Positions 45,305 through 53,505 of a stretch of DNA of 64,000 nucleotides are shown piece after piece. The DNA is taken from the NCBI GenBank assembly GCA_964543195.1, contig CAZIXF010000003.1:1-64000 (forward strand), read 5' to 3'. Position numbers and translations under genes: made by a program. Position 1 is the stretch's first letter. Each line of letters opens with the position of its first letter. The DNA is from JAGTVG01 sp964543195. Lineage in GTDB: Bacteria; Bacteroidota; Bacteroidia; Cytophagales; Cyclobacteriaceae. The notes beneath the pieces were generated by a model that was not told the DNA's origin, made no database searches, and worked only from the letters and a program-made list of their open reading frames with translations.

Positions 45305-45673
45305 ATGATACAGCAAGAGAGTCGATTAAATGTGGCGGATAACAGCGGTGCCAAGGAGGTACTGGTTATCCGTGTATTGGGAGGCACAAGAAAGCGCTAT
45401 GCCTCCATAGGCGATAAGGTAGTCGTATCGGTAAAAAGCGCACTCTCATCGAGTACGTTAAAAAAAGGTACCATCTCCAATGCGGTAATAGTGCGTACCA
45501 GAAAGGAAATAAGAAGGCGTGACGGATCCTATATTCGTTTTGAAGATAATGCCGCCGTACTTCTGAACCCGAATGATGAGCCTCGTGGCACAAGGATCTT
45601 TGGCCCGGTAGCCAGGGAATTGCGTGAAAGACAGTTTATGAAGATTGCATCTCTTGCACCTGAAGTTTTATAA
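45305..45673 (+). CDS. rplN: 50S ribosomal protein uL14
   Basis: Interface protein of the 50S subunit that also binds the silencing factor RsfS. The 122-residue protein begins MIQQESRLNVADNSGAKEV and includes VRTRKEIRRRDGSYIRFEDNAAVLLN, both family signatures. It is followed after 13 nt by rplX. Confidence 0.98.
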   Translation: MIQQESRLNVADNSGAKEVLVIRVLGGTRKRYASIGDKVVVSVKSALSSSTLKKGTISNAVIVRTRKEIRRRDGSYIRFEDNAAVLLNPNDEPRGTRIFGPVARELRERQFMKIASLAPEVL

Positions 45674-45686
45674 AAAATATATATCC

Positions 45687-46016
45687 ATGTCAAAAAAATT
45701 ACATGTACGACGAGGTGATACGGTAGAGGTCCTGTCAGGAAACGACAGGGGTAAAAAAGGCAGGATCCTGGAAGTATATACTGACCGTAACAGGGCTATA
45801 GTGGAAGGGATTAATATGGTGACCAAACATTTAAAACCTTCAGCCGCCAACCCCAATGGCGGAATTGAAAAAAGAGAAGCCTCAATTCATATAAGTAATC
45901 TGATGGTTGTTGATCCGTCAACCGGTGAACGAACCCGGGTTGGCCGGAAGTTGAACGATGAAGGCAAACTTCAGAGATATTCTAAGAAAACCGGAGATTT
46001 TATAAAAAATGAGTAA
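45687..46016 (+). CDS. rplX: 50S ribosomal protein uL24
   Basis: Assembly-initiating 50S protein with a KOW domain. I start it at the ATG at 45687 (109 residues); an earlier in-frame start would extend into rplN with unrelated sequence. The KOW motif is RRGDTVEVLSGNDRGKKG. Its end overlaps the rplE start by 8 nt. Confidence 0.96.
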   Translation: MSKKLHVRRGDTVEVLSGNDRGKKGRILEVYTDRNRAIVEGINMVTKHLKPSAANPNGGIEKREASIHISNLMVVDPSTGERTRVGRKLNDEGKLQRYSKKTGDFIKNE

Positions 46017-46554
46017 TACAAGATTAAAAGAATCCTATTTCAAGGAAATCGTACCTGCGCTTATGGAGAAATTCCAGTATAAATCGGTTATGCAGGTTCC
46101 CAGGATTGAAAAAATATGTATCAATAAAGGGATTGGTGCCGGCTCTGCCGATAAAAAACTGGTGGATTCGGGTGTGGAAGAATTGACCATGATCTCCGGC
46201 CAGAAAGCCGTACAGACTATTGCAAAAAAATCGGTTTCCAACTTCAAGCTGAGAGAAGGCATGCCTATCGGTGCCCGGGTAACCCTTCGAGGTAACCGGA
46301 TGTACGAATTTATCGACAGGCTCATCAACATTGCCCTTCCCCGGGTCCGTGACTTCAGGGGTATCAACGAAAAAGGATTCGATGGAAGAGGTAATTTTAC
46401 CCTCGGCGTGAAAGAACAGATCATTTTCCCAGAGATTAGCATGGATAAGGTATCCAGAATCTCCGGTATGAATATCACTTTCGTGATCTCTTCGGAATCG
46501 GATGAAGAAAGTTATGAACTATTGAAGGCATTAGGTATGCCTTTCGGAAAATAA
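46009..46554 (+). CDS. rplE: 50S ribosomal protein uL5
   Basis: Binds 5S rRNA and contacts the P-site tRNA. The 181-residue protein has RIEKICINKGIGAGSADKK near the start and GRGNFTLGVKEQIIFPEI toward the end, the family's typical segments. It overlaps rplX by 8 nt and precedes rpsN by 7 nt. Confidence 0.98.
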   Translation: MSNTRLKESYFKEIVPALMEKFQYKSVMQVPRIEKICINKGIGAGSADKKLVDSGVEELTMISGQKAVQTIAKKSVSNFKLREGMPIGARVTLRGNRMYEFIDRLINIALPRVRDFRGINEKGFDGRGNFTLGVKEQIIFPEISMDKVSRISGMNITFVISSESDEESYELLKALGMPFGK

Positions 46555-46561
46555 AAAATTT

Positions 46562-46831
46562 ATGGCAAGAGAATCGTTAATAGCTAGAGAAAGAAAAAGA
46601 CAGAAACTCGTAGACAGGTATGCTGAAAAGCGCAAAGCCCTGAAGGAAGCGGGAGACTGGGAAGGCCTTGATAAACTGCCCAGGAATTCCTCTCCTGTCA
46701 GGCTGCATAACCGGTGCAAGATCACCGGAAGGCCGAAGGGCTATATGCGTAAATTCGGAATTTGCAGGGTTGTATTTCGCGAGATGGCCAACGAAGGGAA
46801 AATTCCCGGAATAACAAAAGCGAGTTGGTAA
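46562..46831 (+). CDS. rpsN: 30S ribosomal protein uS14, zinc-free long form
   Basis: 30S head protein. The 89-residue length and the sequence NSSPVRLHNRCKITGRPKGYMRKFGICR show the long form that lacks the paired CxxC zinc ligands of the short form; only two isolated cysteines remain. It is followed by a 67-nt gap with a promoter before rpsH. Confidence 0.96.
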   Translation: MARESLIARERKRQKLVDRYAEKRKALKEAGDWEGLDKLPRNSSPVRLHNRCKITGRPKGYMRKFGICRVVFREMANEGKIPGITKASW

Positions 46832-46837
46832 AAATAA

Positions 46838-46869
46838 TTAGTTAAAAAGATTTAAATAGAGTAATTTTG
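46838..46869 (+). promoter_or_regulatory. Internal promoter before rpsH
   Basis: TAATTTTG at 46862-46869 matches the -7 consensus, with TTAG (46838-46841) in place of TTTG 20 nt upstream. The palindrome GCCCTTTAAGGGC (46872-46884) follows directly and would form a hairpin at the 5' end of the message. It probably boosts the distal part of the ribosomal operon. Confidence 0.55.
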
Positions 46870-46898
46870 CAGCCCTTTAAGGGCGTAAGGTATAAAAT

Positions 46899-47291
46899 AT
46901 GGATCCAATAGCAAATTTCTTGACAAGGGTTAGAAACGCAATTAATGCGAATCACAGGATTGTGGAAGTGCCTTCTTCCAATGTAAAGAAGGAAATAACC
47001 AAGATCCTGCATGAAAAGGGCTTTATACAAAATTATAAATTTGAAGATAACGGCCCGTTCAGTTCCATTAAGATCGCATTGAAATATAATCCGGATACCA
47101 AACTGCCGGCTATTCAGCATATTGAAAGAGCCAGCCGGCCAGGTCTTCGTAAATATGCCAAGGCAGATAATTTACCCCGCGTACTCAACGGACTTGGTAT
47201 AGCCATCCTGTCGACAAACAAAGGTGTAATGACCGACAAGGAGGCCAGGCAGGAGCATGTTGGGGGTGAAGTACTTTGTTATATTTATTAA
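46899..47291 (+). CDS. rpsH: 30S ribosomal protein uS8
   Basis: Binds the central domain of 16S rRNA and represses the spc operon in E. coli. The 130-residue protein starts DPIANFLTRVRNAINANHR and ends with GLGIAILSTNKGVMTDKEARQEHVGGE, the family's signature. It follows an internal promoter and precedes rplF by 10 nt. Confidence 0.98.
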   Translation: MDPIANFLTRVRNAINANHRIVEVPSSNVKKEITKILHEKGFIQNYKFEDNGPFSSIKIALKYNPDTKLPAIQHIERASRPGLRKYAKADNLPRVLNGLGIAILSTNKGVMTDKEARQEHVGGEVLCYIY

Positions 47292-47301
47292 TATTCAGAA
47301 A

Positions 47302-47853
47302 ATGTCACGAGTAGGAAAACAACCGATAGATATTCCTGAGGGTGTTGATATCAGCATCGATAAAAACAGGGTGCAAGTGAAAGGACCCAAGGGAGAATTA
47401 GTTCAGGAAGTAGATCCTGACATTAAGATCGAAGTGAAGGATAACCAGGTGATGGTCAGCAGACCCACCGATCAGAAAAGACATAAGGCTATGCATGGCC
47501 TGTACCGGTCACTGATCAACAACATGGTGATGGGTGTCAGCAAAGGTTATAAAAAGGAACTGGAATTGATCGGTGTGGGATATCGTGTAGAGATGAGTAA
47601 CGATGTGCTGGATCTGACCCTTGGCTTATCGCACCATGTGTATTTCAAGATACCTCCGGAAGTATCGGCAAATGCGGTCACAGTAAAAGGTAAAAACCCT
47701 ACCATAATCCTTGAGAGTCACGATAAACAGCTGGTAGGACAGGTAGCTGCCAAACTGAAATCATTGAGAAGGGTTGAACCATATAAAGGTAAAGGTATCC
47801 GGTTCGTGGGTGAACATGTACGAAGAAAGGCAGGTAAAACTGCTGCTAAATAA
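47302..47853 (+). CDS. rplF: 50S ribosomal protein uL6
   Basis: 50S protein near the factor-binding site. I start it at the ATG at 47302 (183 residues), since the upstream in-frame extension overlaps rpsH. It begins SRVGKQPIDIPEGVDISI and ends RRVEPYKGKGIRFVGEHVRRKAGKT, typical of L6. Confidence 0.97.
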   Translation: MSRVGKQPIDIPEGVDISIDKNRVQVKGPKGELVQEVDPDIKIEVKDNQVMVSRPTDQKRHKAMHGLYRSLINNMVMGVSKGYKKELELIGVGYRVEMSNDVLDLTLGLSHHVYFKIPPEVSANAVTVKGKNPTIILESHDKQLVGQVAAKLKSLRRVEPYKGKGIRFVGEHVRRKAGKTAAK

Positions 47854-47861
47854 TACATAAT

Positions 47862-48209
47862 ATGGCTTTTAATAAAGTATCGAGAAGAAGAAAAATAAAG
47901 CAGGGTATCCGAAGGAAAATATCGGGCGATAAAGAAAGACCGAGATTGAGTGTGTATAAAAGCAATACGGGTATTTATGCTCAGATTATCGATGATACAC
48001 AAGGTCATACCCTGGTGGCTGCTTCTTCCAAGGAGATCGGTAAACCTACCCTTACGGTCGAAGTATCAAAAGAGGTGGGCAAAAATCTGGCTGAAAAGGC
48101 CAAAAACAGTGGTATCGGTCGCGTGGTATTCGACCGCAGCGGATATTTATATCATGGCAGGGTTAAAGCATTGGCAGATGGAGCCCGGGAAGGCGGATTA
48201 AAATTTTAA
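47862..48209 (+). CDS. rplR: 50S ribosomal protein uL18
   Basis: Brings 5S rRNA into the 50S subunit together with L5. The 115-residue protein has the basic N-terminus RRRKIKQGIRRKISG, then RPRLSVYKSNTGIYAQIIDD and VVFDRSGYLYHGRVKALAD near the end, as in other L18 proteins. It is followed after 6 nt by rpsE. Confidence 0.97.
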   Translation: MAFNKVSRRRKIKQGIRRKISGDKERPRLSVYKSNTGIYAQIIDDTQGHTLVAASSKEIGKPTLTVEVSKEVGKNLAEKAKNSGIGRVVFDRSGYLYHGRVKALADGAREGGLKF

Positions 48210-48215
48210 AGGATT

Positions 48216-48734
48216 ATGCAACAGAAAAACGTAAGGTCTGTAAAGGCCAGTGAAATTGAACTTAAGGAAAGAGTTGTAGCCATAAAGCGTGTCGCCAAAG
48301 TGGTTAAAGGTGGACGGAGGTTCAGCTTTTCAGCTATTGTAGTGGTTGGCGACAGCAATGGAGTGGTGGGTTTCGGTCTTGGGAAAGCTAACGAAGTGAC
48401 CGATGCTATCACCAAGGGAATTGATGATGCCAAGAAGAACCTGATCAAGGTTCCCGTCCTGAAAGGTACCGTACCCCATGAATCCCTGGGCAAATATGGT
48501 GGAGGCCTGGTATTACTTAAGCCCGCTTCACCGGGTACCGGAGTAATTGCCGGCGGTGCCATGCGTGCTGTACTGGAAAGTGCCGGTGTGAAAGACGTGC
48601 TTGGAAAGTCCAAAGGTTCATCAAATCCGCATAATGTGGTTAAAGCCACAATCCAGGCCTTGTCGAAGATGAGAGACCCGTTTACGGTGGCACAAAACAG
48701 GGGAATTTCTTTATCGAAGGTCTTTAACGGATAA
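48216..48734 (+). CDS. rpsE: 30S ribosomal protein uS5
   Basis: Mismatch-control and mRNA entry-site protein. The 172-residue protein has the double-stranded RNA-binding-like domain with RRFSFSAIVVVGDSNGVVGFGLGKA and then GGAMRAVLESAGVKDVLGKS GSSNP-type residues near the C-terminal half. It is followed after 6 nt by the short rpmD. Confidence 0.97.
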   Translation: MQQKNVRSVKASEIELKERVVAIKRVAKVVKGGRRFSFSAIVVVGDSNGVVGFGLGKANEVTDAITKGIDDAKKNLIKVPVLKGTVPHESLGKYGGGLVLLKPASPGTGVIAGGAMRAVLESAGVKDVLGKSKGSSNPHNVVKATIQALSKMRDPFTVAQNRGISLSKVFNG

Positions 48735-48740
48735 ATTGCT

Positions 48741-48920
48741 ATGTCAAAAGTCAGAATTACCCAGGTTAGAAGCATTATTAAAAAGCCCAAAACGCAGAAA
48801 CTTACCATAAAAGCACTTGGGCTTGGAAAAATAAATAAAAGTGTTGAAGTAGAAGTTACACCCCAGATAAAGGGTATGATCAACAAAGTGGAACATTTAA
48901 TTTCCGTTACTGAATTATAA
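48741..48920 (+). CDS. rpmD: 50S ribosomal protein uL30
   Basis: Small 50S protein found by reading the 188-nt gap between rpsE and rplO. The 59-residue product starts SKVRITQVRSIIKKPKTQ and contains KALGLGKINKSVEVEVTPQ, the L30 signature. It begins 6 nt after rpsE and ends 2 nt before rplO. Confidence 0.93.
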   Translation: MSKVRITQVRSIIKKPKTQKLTIKALGLGKINKSVEVEVTPQIKGMINKVEHLISVTEL

Positions 48921-48922
48921 TT

Positions 48923-49369
48923 ATGAGGCTCAATACATTAAAACCTGCAAACGGATCGATAAAGAAATCCAAACGCCTAGGCCGCGGACAGGGCTCAGGA
49001 CGTGGAGGAACCTCTACGAAAGGACATAAAGGTGCCAAATCCAGGTCCGGATATAAGCGAAGAATCGGATTTGAGGGCGGTCAGATGCCTTTGCAGCGAC
49101 GGGTACCAAAATTTGGATTCAGCAGGCCACAGAAAGTGGTTTATAAGCCGGTAAATCTGGATACGATTCAGAAACTGGTCGATAAAACGAAGGCTAAATC
49201 AGTGGACATCGAATTACTGACCGATAACGGAATCATCGGTAAGCGGGATGTGGTAAAGATTCTGGGACGTGGTGAATTAAAATCCAAGGTTGATATAACG
49301 GCTCATTATTTTTCAGCTTCTGCCATTGAGGCCATTGAAAAAGCGGGAGGAAAAGTTACCCAAATGTAA
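48923..49369 (+). CDS. rplO: 50S ribosomal protein uL15
   Basis: Late-assembly 50S protein. The 148-residue protein has the basic Gly-rich N-terminal extension RLGRGQGSGRGGTSTKGHKGAKSR and the FEGGQMPLQRRVPKFGF segment, both diagnostic. It is followed after 3 nt by secY, the common arrangement. Confidence 0.98.
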   Translation: MRLNTLKPANGSIKKSKRLGRGQGSGRGGTSTKGHKGAKSRSGYKRRIGFEGGQMPLQRRVPKFGFSRPQKVVYKPVNLDTIQKLVDKTKAKSVDIELLTDNGIIGKRDVVKILGRGELKSKVDITAHYFSASAIEAIEKAGGKVTQM

Positions 49370-49372
49370 TCT

Positions 49373-50686
49373 ATGAAAAAATTTATCAGGACCATACGGA
49401 ACATTTTTACCATAGAGGAACTCCGGGACAGGATCCTCAATACACTGGGATTTCTGGTGATATTCCGGTTGGGATCTTTTGTGGTATTGCCTGGTGTTGA
49501 CCCTTCAAGACTGGATATGAGCCAATCCAATATTTTCGGATTGCTGGATACTTTTCTGGGAGGTGCTTTCAGTAATGCATCCATCTTTGCTCTGGGTGTG
49601 ATGCCCTATATCTCTGCATCTATTGTACTGCAGCTGCTGACGGTAGCGGTGCCTTATTTTCAGAAAATGCAGAAGGAAGGTGAATCCGGAAGGAAAAAGA
49701 TCAACCAGATCACCAGGGTCCTGACCATCTTCATTACCCTGTTCCAGTCATCCGCCTATATTACCGGTGCCATTCCGGCGGATGCCATCGTGGTTAACCG
49801 GACGTTGTTCACCTTTTCATCCATGGTAATCCTTACGGCAGGCACCATATTTATCATGTGGCTGGGAGAAAGGATTACAGAAAAAGGTATTGGTAATGGT
49901 ATATCGATGCTGATCATGATCGGGATCATCTCCCGTTTCCCCGGTGCCATCCTCGCGGAGGCTGCCACCAAAGGGATGAGCGGTGCCCTGTTGTTCATCA
50001 TTGAAATTGTAGCCCTGTTTTTCGTGGTTGTCGGTGTGGTAGCTCTTACACAGGCGATAAGGAGGGTGCCTGTACAGTATGCAAAACAGGTAGTGGGGAA
50101 TCGCGTATATGGTGGACAGCGCCAGTATATACCCCTTAAGGTAAATGCTGCAGGTGTAATGCCCATCATATTTGCACAGTCACTGATGTTCCTTCCGGCT
50201 ATGCTGGCAGGATTATGGTCCGATCAGAGTGATATTGCCGCGTATATCGGAAATACTTTTTCGAATTACACTTCATGGCAATATAATCTCTTATTTGGTA
50301 TCCTTATCATTTTATTTACGTTCTTTTATACGGCAATCACCATTAACCCAACGCAGATTGCCGATGACATGAAAAGAAATGGTGGTTTTATCCCCGGCGT
50401 GAAACCCGGTAAACAGACCGCTGAATACATAGATAATATTCTGACCAAGATCACTATTCCGGGCTCGGTATTTTTAGCTATTGTAGCTATTTTACCCGCA
50501 TTTGCGACCATTGCCGGAGTGGGAGGTCAGTTCGCCCAGTTTTACGGTGGTACTTCCTTGCTGATCATGGTGGGGGTAATTCTTGATACCCTGCGGCAGA
50601 TCGAAAGTTATCTGCTCATGCGGCATTATGAAGGATTGATGAAGTCCGGTAAGATCAAAGGAAGATCATCCGTAGCCGTGGCATAA
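49373..50686 (+). CDS. secY: Preprotein translocase subunit SecY
   Basis: Channel-forming subunit of the SecYEG translocon. The 437-residue protein has about ten hydrophobic helices. It shows the plug-region sequence after helix 1, the ALGVMPYISASIVLQLL segment of helix 2, and the cytoplasmic NPTQIADDMKRNGGFIPGVKPG loop that binds SecA and the ribosome. In many Bacteroidota map lies between secY and infA; here only 33 nt separate them. Confidence 0.97.
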   Translation: MKKFIRTIRNIFTIEELRDRILNTLGFLVIFRLGSFVVLPGVDPSRLDMSQSNIFGLLDTFLGGAFSNASIFALGVMPYISASIVLQLLTVAVPYFQKMQKEGESGRKKINQITRVLTIFITLFQSSAYITGAIPADAIVVNRTLFTFSSMVILTAGTIFIMWLGERITEKGIGNGISMLIMIGIISRFPGAILAEAATKGMSGALLFIIEIVALFFVVVGVVALTQAIRRVPVQYAKQVVGNRVYGGQRQYIPLKVNAAGVMPIIFAQSLMFLPAMLAGLWSDQSDIAAYIGNTFSNYTSWQYNLLFGILIILFTFFYTAITINPTQIADDMKRNGGFIPGVKPGKQTAEYIDNILTKITIPGSVFLAIVAILPAFATIAGVGGQFAQFYGGTSLLIMVGVILDTLRQIESYLLMRHYEGLMKSGKIKGRSSVAVA

Positions 50687-50719
50687 AGTATTGGAGTATG
50701 AAACAAAACAGCAATCTGT

Positions 50720-50938
50720 ATGGCTAAACAAGAGTCAATTGAGCAGGACGGTACCATTACTGAGGCGCTGTCCAATGCTATGTTTCGGGTTGAGTTGGAA
50801 AACGGGCACGAAGTGATTGCCCATATCTCAGGGAAAATGAGGATGCATTACATAAAGATCCTTCCCGGAGACAAAGTAAAACTCGAGATGTCGCCATATG
50901 ATTTATCAAAAGGTAGAATTGTATATCGATATAAATAG
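50720..50938 (+). CDS. infA: Translation initiation factor IF-1
   Basis: Blocks the A site during initiation. The 72-residue OB-fold protein has ITEALSNAMFRVELENGHEVIAHISGKMR and LPGDKVKLEMSPYDLSKGRIVYRYK, the standard IF-1 pattern. It follows secY and precedes rpmJ by 6 nt. Confidence 0.97.
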   Translation: MAKQESIEQDGTITEALSNAMFRVELENGHEVIAHISGKMRMHYIKILPGDKVKLEMSPYDLSKGRIVYRYK

Positions 50939-50944
50939 GATATC

Positions 50945-51061
50945 ATGAAAGTTAAAGCTTCTATTAAAAAAAGAAGCGGCGATTGCAAGATTGTTCGCCG
51001 CAAAGGAAAATTATACGTGATCAATAAGAAAAATCCCAAGTTTAAACAAAGACAAGGATAA
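50945..51061 (+). CDS. rpmJ: 50S ribosomal protein bL36, zinc-free form
   Basis: Found by reading the 125-nt gap between infA and rpsM. The 38-residue product starts KVKASIKKRSGDCKIVRRKG and ends NPKFKQRQG. Of the usual four zinc ligands (Cys11, Cys14, Cys27, His33) only Cys14 remains. The C-minus form is, as I recall, the norm in Bacteroidota. Confidence 0.92.
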   Translation: MKVKASIKKRSGDCKIVRRKGKLYVINKKNPKFKQRQG

Positions 51062-51063
51062 TT

Positions 51064-51441
51064 ATGGCAAGATTCCAAGGTGTTGATATCCCGGATAATA
51101 AAAGAGGTGAAATAGGCCTTACTTATATATATGGTATCGGACGCAGTACCGCCCGGGAGATCCTTACAAAAGCTGGTATTGACTGGAGTAAAAGGGTTGG
51201 TGAATGGACCGATGAAGAGGGAAACAAAATAAGATCCATTATTAACGATGAATATAAGGTAGAAGGTGTGCTGAAATCTGAAGTCCAGATGAGTATTAAA
51301 CGCCTTCTTGACATCGGATGTTACAGAGGACTCCGGCATCGTAAGGGATTGCCCGTACGGGGACAGAGGACCAAAAACAATTCGAGGACCAGAAAAGGTA
51401 AACGTAAGACAGTAGCCAACAAGAAAAAGGCAGTTAAATAA
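51064..51441 (+). CDS. rpsM: 30S ribosomal protein uS13
   Basis: 30S head protein at the bridge with the 50S subunit and near tRNA. The 125-residue protein begins ARFQGVDIPDNKRGEIGLTYIYGIGR and has the basic C-terminal part RGLRHRKGLPVRGQRTKNNSRT, as expected. It follows rpmJ by 2 nt. Confidence 0.98.
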   Translation: MARFQGVDIPDNKRGEIGLTYIYGIGRSTAREILTKAGIDWSKRVGEWTDEEGNKIRSIINDEYKVEGVLKSEVQMSIKRLLDIGCYRGLRHRKGLPVRGQRTKNNSRTRKGKRKTVANKKKAVK

Positions 51442-51454
51442 TTATTTTCAATAG

Positions 51455-51847
51455 ATGGCACAAAAAAGAAAAGATAAAGCAAAAAAGAGGACGGTTTTAG
51501 TAGAGGCCACGGGTCAGGCGCATATTAAAGCGACCTTCAATAATATCATCATTTCAATAACCAATCCTCAGGGCCAGGTGATCTCATGGGCATCTGCCGG
51601 GAAGATGGGTTTCAAGGGGTCCAAGAAGAATACGCCCTATGCAGCCCAGGTAGCCGCGCAGAATTGTGCCCAGGCAGCATATGATCTTGGCCTGAGAAAA
51701 GTAGAGGTATTTGTGAAAGGCCCCGGGGCAGGTCGCGAATCCGCCATACGGACAATCCAGAATGCAGGAATTGAGGTATCCATGATCAAAGATGTAACCC
51801 CATTGCCCCATAATGGATGCCGGCCTCCTAAGAGAAGAAGAGTTTAA
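51455..51847 (+). CDS. rpsK: 30S ribosomal protein uS11
   Basis: Platform protein at the mRNA exit. The 130-residue protein has AHIKATFNNIIISITNPQGQVISWASAGKMGFKGSKK-type residues and ends VTPLPHNGCRPPKRRRV, typical of S11. It is followed after 22 nt by rpsD. Confidence 0.98.
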   Translation: MAQKRKDKAKKRTVLVEATGQAHIKATFNNIIISITNPQGQVISWASAGKMGFKGSKKNTPYAAQVAAQNCAQAAYDLGLRKVEVFVKGPGAGRESAIRTIQNAGIEVSMIKDVTPLPHNGCRPPKRRRV

Positions 51848-51869
51848 GAATTAAAATTGAAGATATATA

Positions 51870-52475
51870 ATGGCTAGATACAGAGGCCCAAAAGCGAAAA
51901 TATCAAGAAAGTTCGGGGAACCGATTTTTGGTTCCAGTAAGGCATTGCAGAAGAAAAATTATCCTCCGGGACACCATGGCAGGAGCCGACGCAGAAAACA
52001 ATCGGAATATGCCATCCAGTTGCAGGAGAAACAGAAGGTTAAATATCTTTATGGTGTGCTGGAAAGACAGTTTGCCAAAATGTTTGACAAAGCTTCCCGG
52101 AAAAGTGGGATTACCGGTGAAATGTTGCTTCAGCTGCTGGAATCCAGACTAGACAATGTAGTATACCGTATGGGCATCGCCCCAACCAGGCGAGGTGCAC
52201 GCCAGCTGGTTCTTCATAAACATATTGTGGTGAATGGTGAGGTGGTGAATATACCTTCCTTTAATGTAAGAGTAGGGGATCTGGTGGGAGTGAGAGAAAA
52301 ATCCAAATCCCTGTCCGTGATCAATGAAAGCCTCGCCGGAAGGGGAGCCAAGAAATATCCCTGGATTGAATGGGATGGCAACCAGATGGTAGGCAAATTC
52401 GTAAATCTGCCTCAAAGAGATGAGATCCCCGAAAACATTCAGGAACAATTAATTGTAGAACTTTACTCTAAGTAA
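51870..52475 (+). CDS. rpsD: 30S ribosomal protein uS4, zinc-free form
   Basis: Primary 16S rRNA binder that controls the alpha operon in E. coli. The 201-residue protein has no cysteine in its N-terminal domain, so it is the zinc-free type. The S4 RNA-binding domain is present around ESRLDNVVYRMGIAPTRRGARQLVLHKH. It lies 35 nt before rpoA. Confidence 0.97.
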   Translation: MARYRGPKAKISRKFGEPIFGSSKALQKKNYPPGHHGRSRRRKQSEYAIQLQEKQKVKYLYGVLERQFAKMFDKASRKSGITGEMLLQLLESRLDNVVYRMGIAPTRRGARQLVLHKHIVVNGEVVNIPSFNVRVGDLVGVREKSKSLSVINESLAGRGAKKYPWIEWDGNQMVGKFVNLPQRDEIPENIQEQLIVELYSK

Positions 52476-52510
52476 TCAATCGTAGAATATATAAATAAAA
52501 GCATTCGAAT

Positions 52511-53500
52511 ATGTCAATATTAGCTTTTCAAATGCCTGAAAAAGTGGTGATGGACAAAGCCGATGATTTCCATGGGCTGTTTACCTTCAAGCCACTTGAG
52601 AAAGGTTATGGTGTAACCGTAGGAAATGCGCTCAGACGTATTCTCTTATCTTCCCTGGAAGGTTACGCCATTACAGGTATTAAAATTCCAGGAGTATTAC
52701 ATGAATTTTCAACCATAGAAGGTGTAAAAGAGGACGTAGCGGAGATAGTACTTAATCTAAAACAGGTCAGATTCAAGAAAATAGCCGACTCCGCAGACAA
52801 TAAGATTGTCGTTCCGATAAAAAATAAATCCGTGCTGAAGGCTGGAGATATTATGGATCATACTTCAACGCTTGAGGTATTGAATCCAGATCTCGCTATC
52901 TGTAATGTGGATGAATCCGCTGATTTCGAAATTGAACTTACCATCGAAAAAGGCCGGGGTTATATTCCTGCGGAAGAAAACAAACCTTCCGAACAGGTTT
53001 ATGGCTATATTCCTATCGATGCGATATTCACACCGATTAAAAATGTGAAATTTAGCGTAGAGAATACCAGGGTTGAACAGAAAACGGACTATGAGATGCT
53101 GATCCTGGATATTGAAACCGATGGTTCAATTCATCCGGAAGTGGCGCTTAAGGGAGCAGCCAATATCCTGATCCAGCACTTCATGTTATTTTCCGATCAG
53201 ACCATGATCCTGGAAACAGCGGAATCCAAAGAACCGGATACCGTCGATGAGGAAATGCTTCACATGAGGAAAATGCTGAAAACACCCCTGAGTGACCTCG
53301 ATCTTTCAGTGAGGGCATATAACTGCCTTAAGGCAGCAGATGTGAAAACACTTGGCGACCTGGTACAGTTGGAGATCTCAGATATGATGAAATTCAGGAA
53401 CTTTGGTAAAAAATCACTGGCCGAACTGGAGCAGCTGGTAGCCGAAAAGAATCTTACCTTCGGCATGGACCTGTCGAAGTATAAACTCGAAGAAGAATAA
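52511..53500 (+). CDS. rpoA: RNA polymerase alpha subunit
   Basis: Starts RNA polymerase assembly and contacts upstream DNA and activators. The 329-residue protein has the N-terminal dimerisation domain (GYGVTVGNALRRILLSSLEG) and a C-terminal domain (about 250-320) with DLSVRAYNCLKAADVKTLGDLV and FRNFGKKSLAELEQ, which binds DNA. It lies 5 nt before rplQ. Confidence 0.98.
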   Translation: MSILAFQMPEKVVMDKADDFHGLFTFKPLEKGYGVTVGNALRRILLSSLEGYAITGIKIPGVLHEFSTIEGVKEDVAEIVLNLKQVRFKKIADSADNKIVVPIKNKSVLKAGDIMDHTSTLEVLNPDLAICNVDESADFEIELTIEKGRGYIPAEENKPSEQVYGYIPIDAIFTPIKNVKFSVENTRVEQKTDYEMLILDIETDGSIHPEVALKGAANILIQHFMLFSDQTMILETAESKEPDTVDEEMLHMRKMLKTPLSDLDLSVRAYNCLKAADVKTLGDLVQLEISDMMKFRNFGKKSLAELEQLVAEKNLTFGMDLSKYKLEEE

Positions 53501-53505
53501 TTAAA

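Noticed and set aside
44719..45387. 222-codon open frame antisense to rplP, rpmC, rpsQ and rplN
   Set aside because: Crosses four certain ribosomal genes; no family resemblance and no start context.
50698..50727. Nine-codon open frame overlapping the infA start
   Set aside because: Could be a leader peptide, but no RBS, hairpin or conservation evidence supports it.
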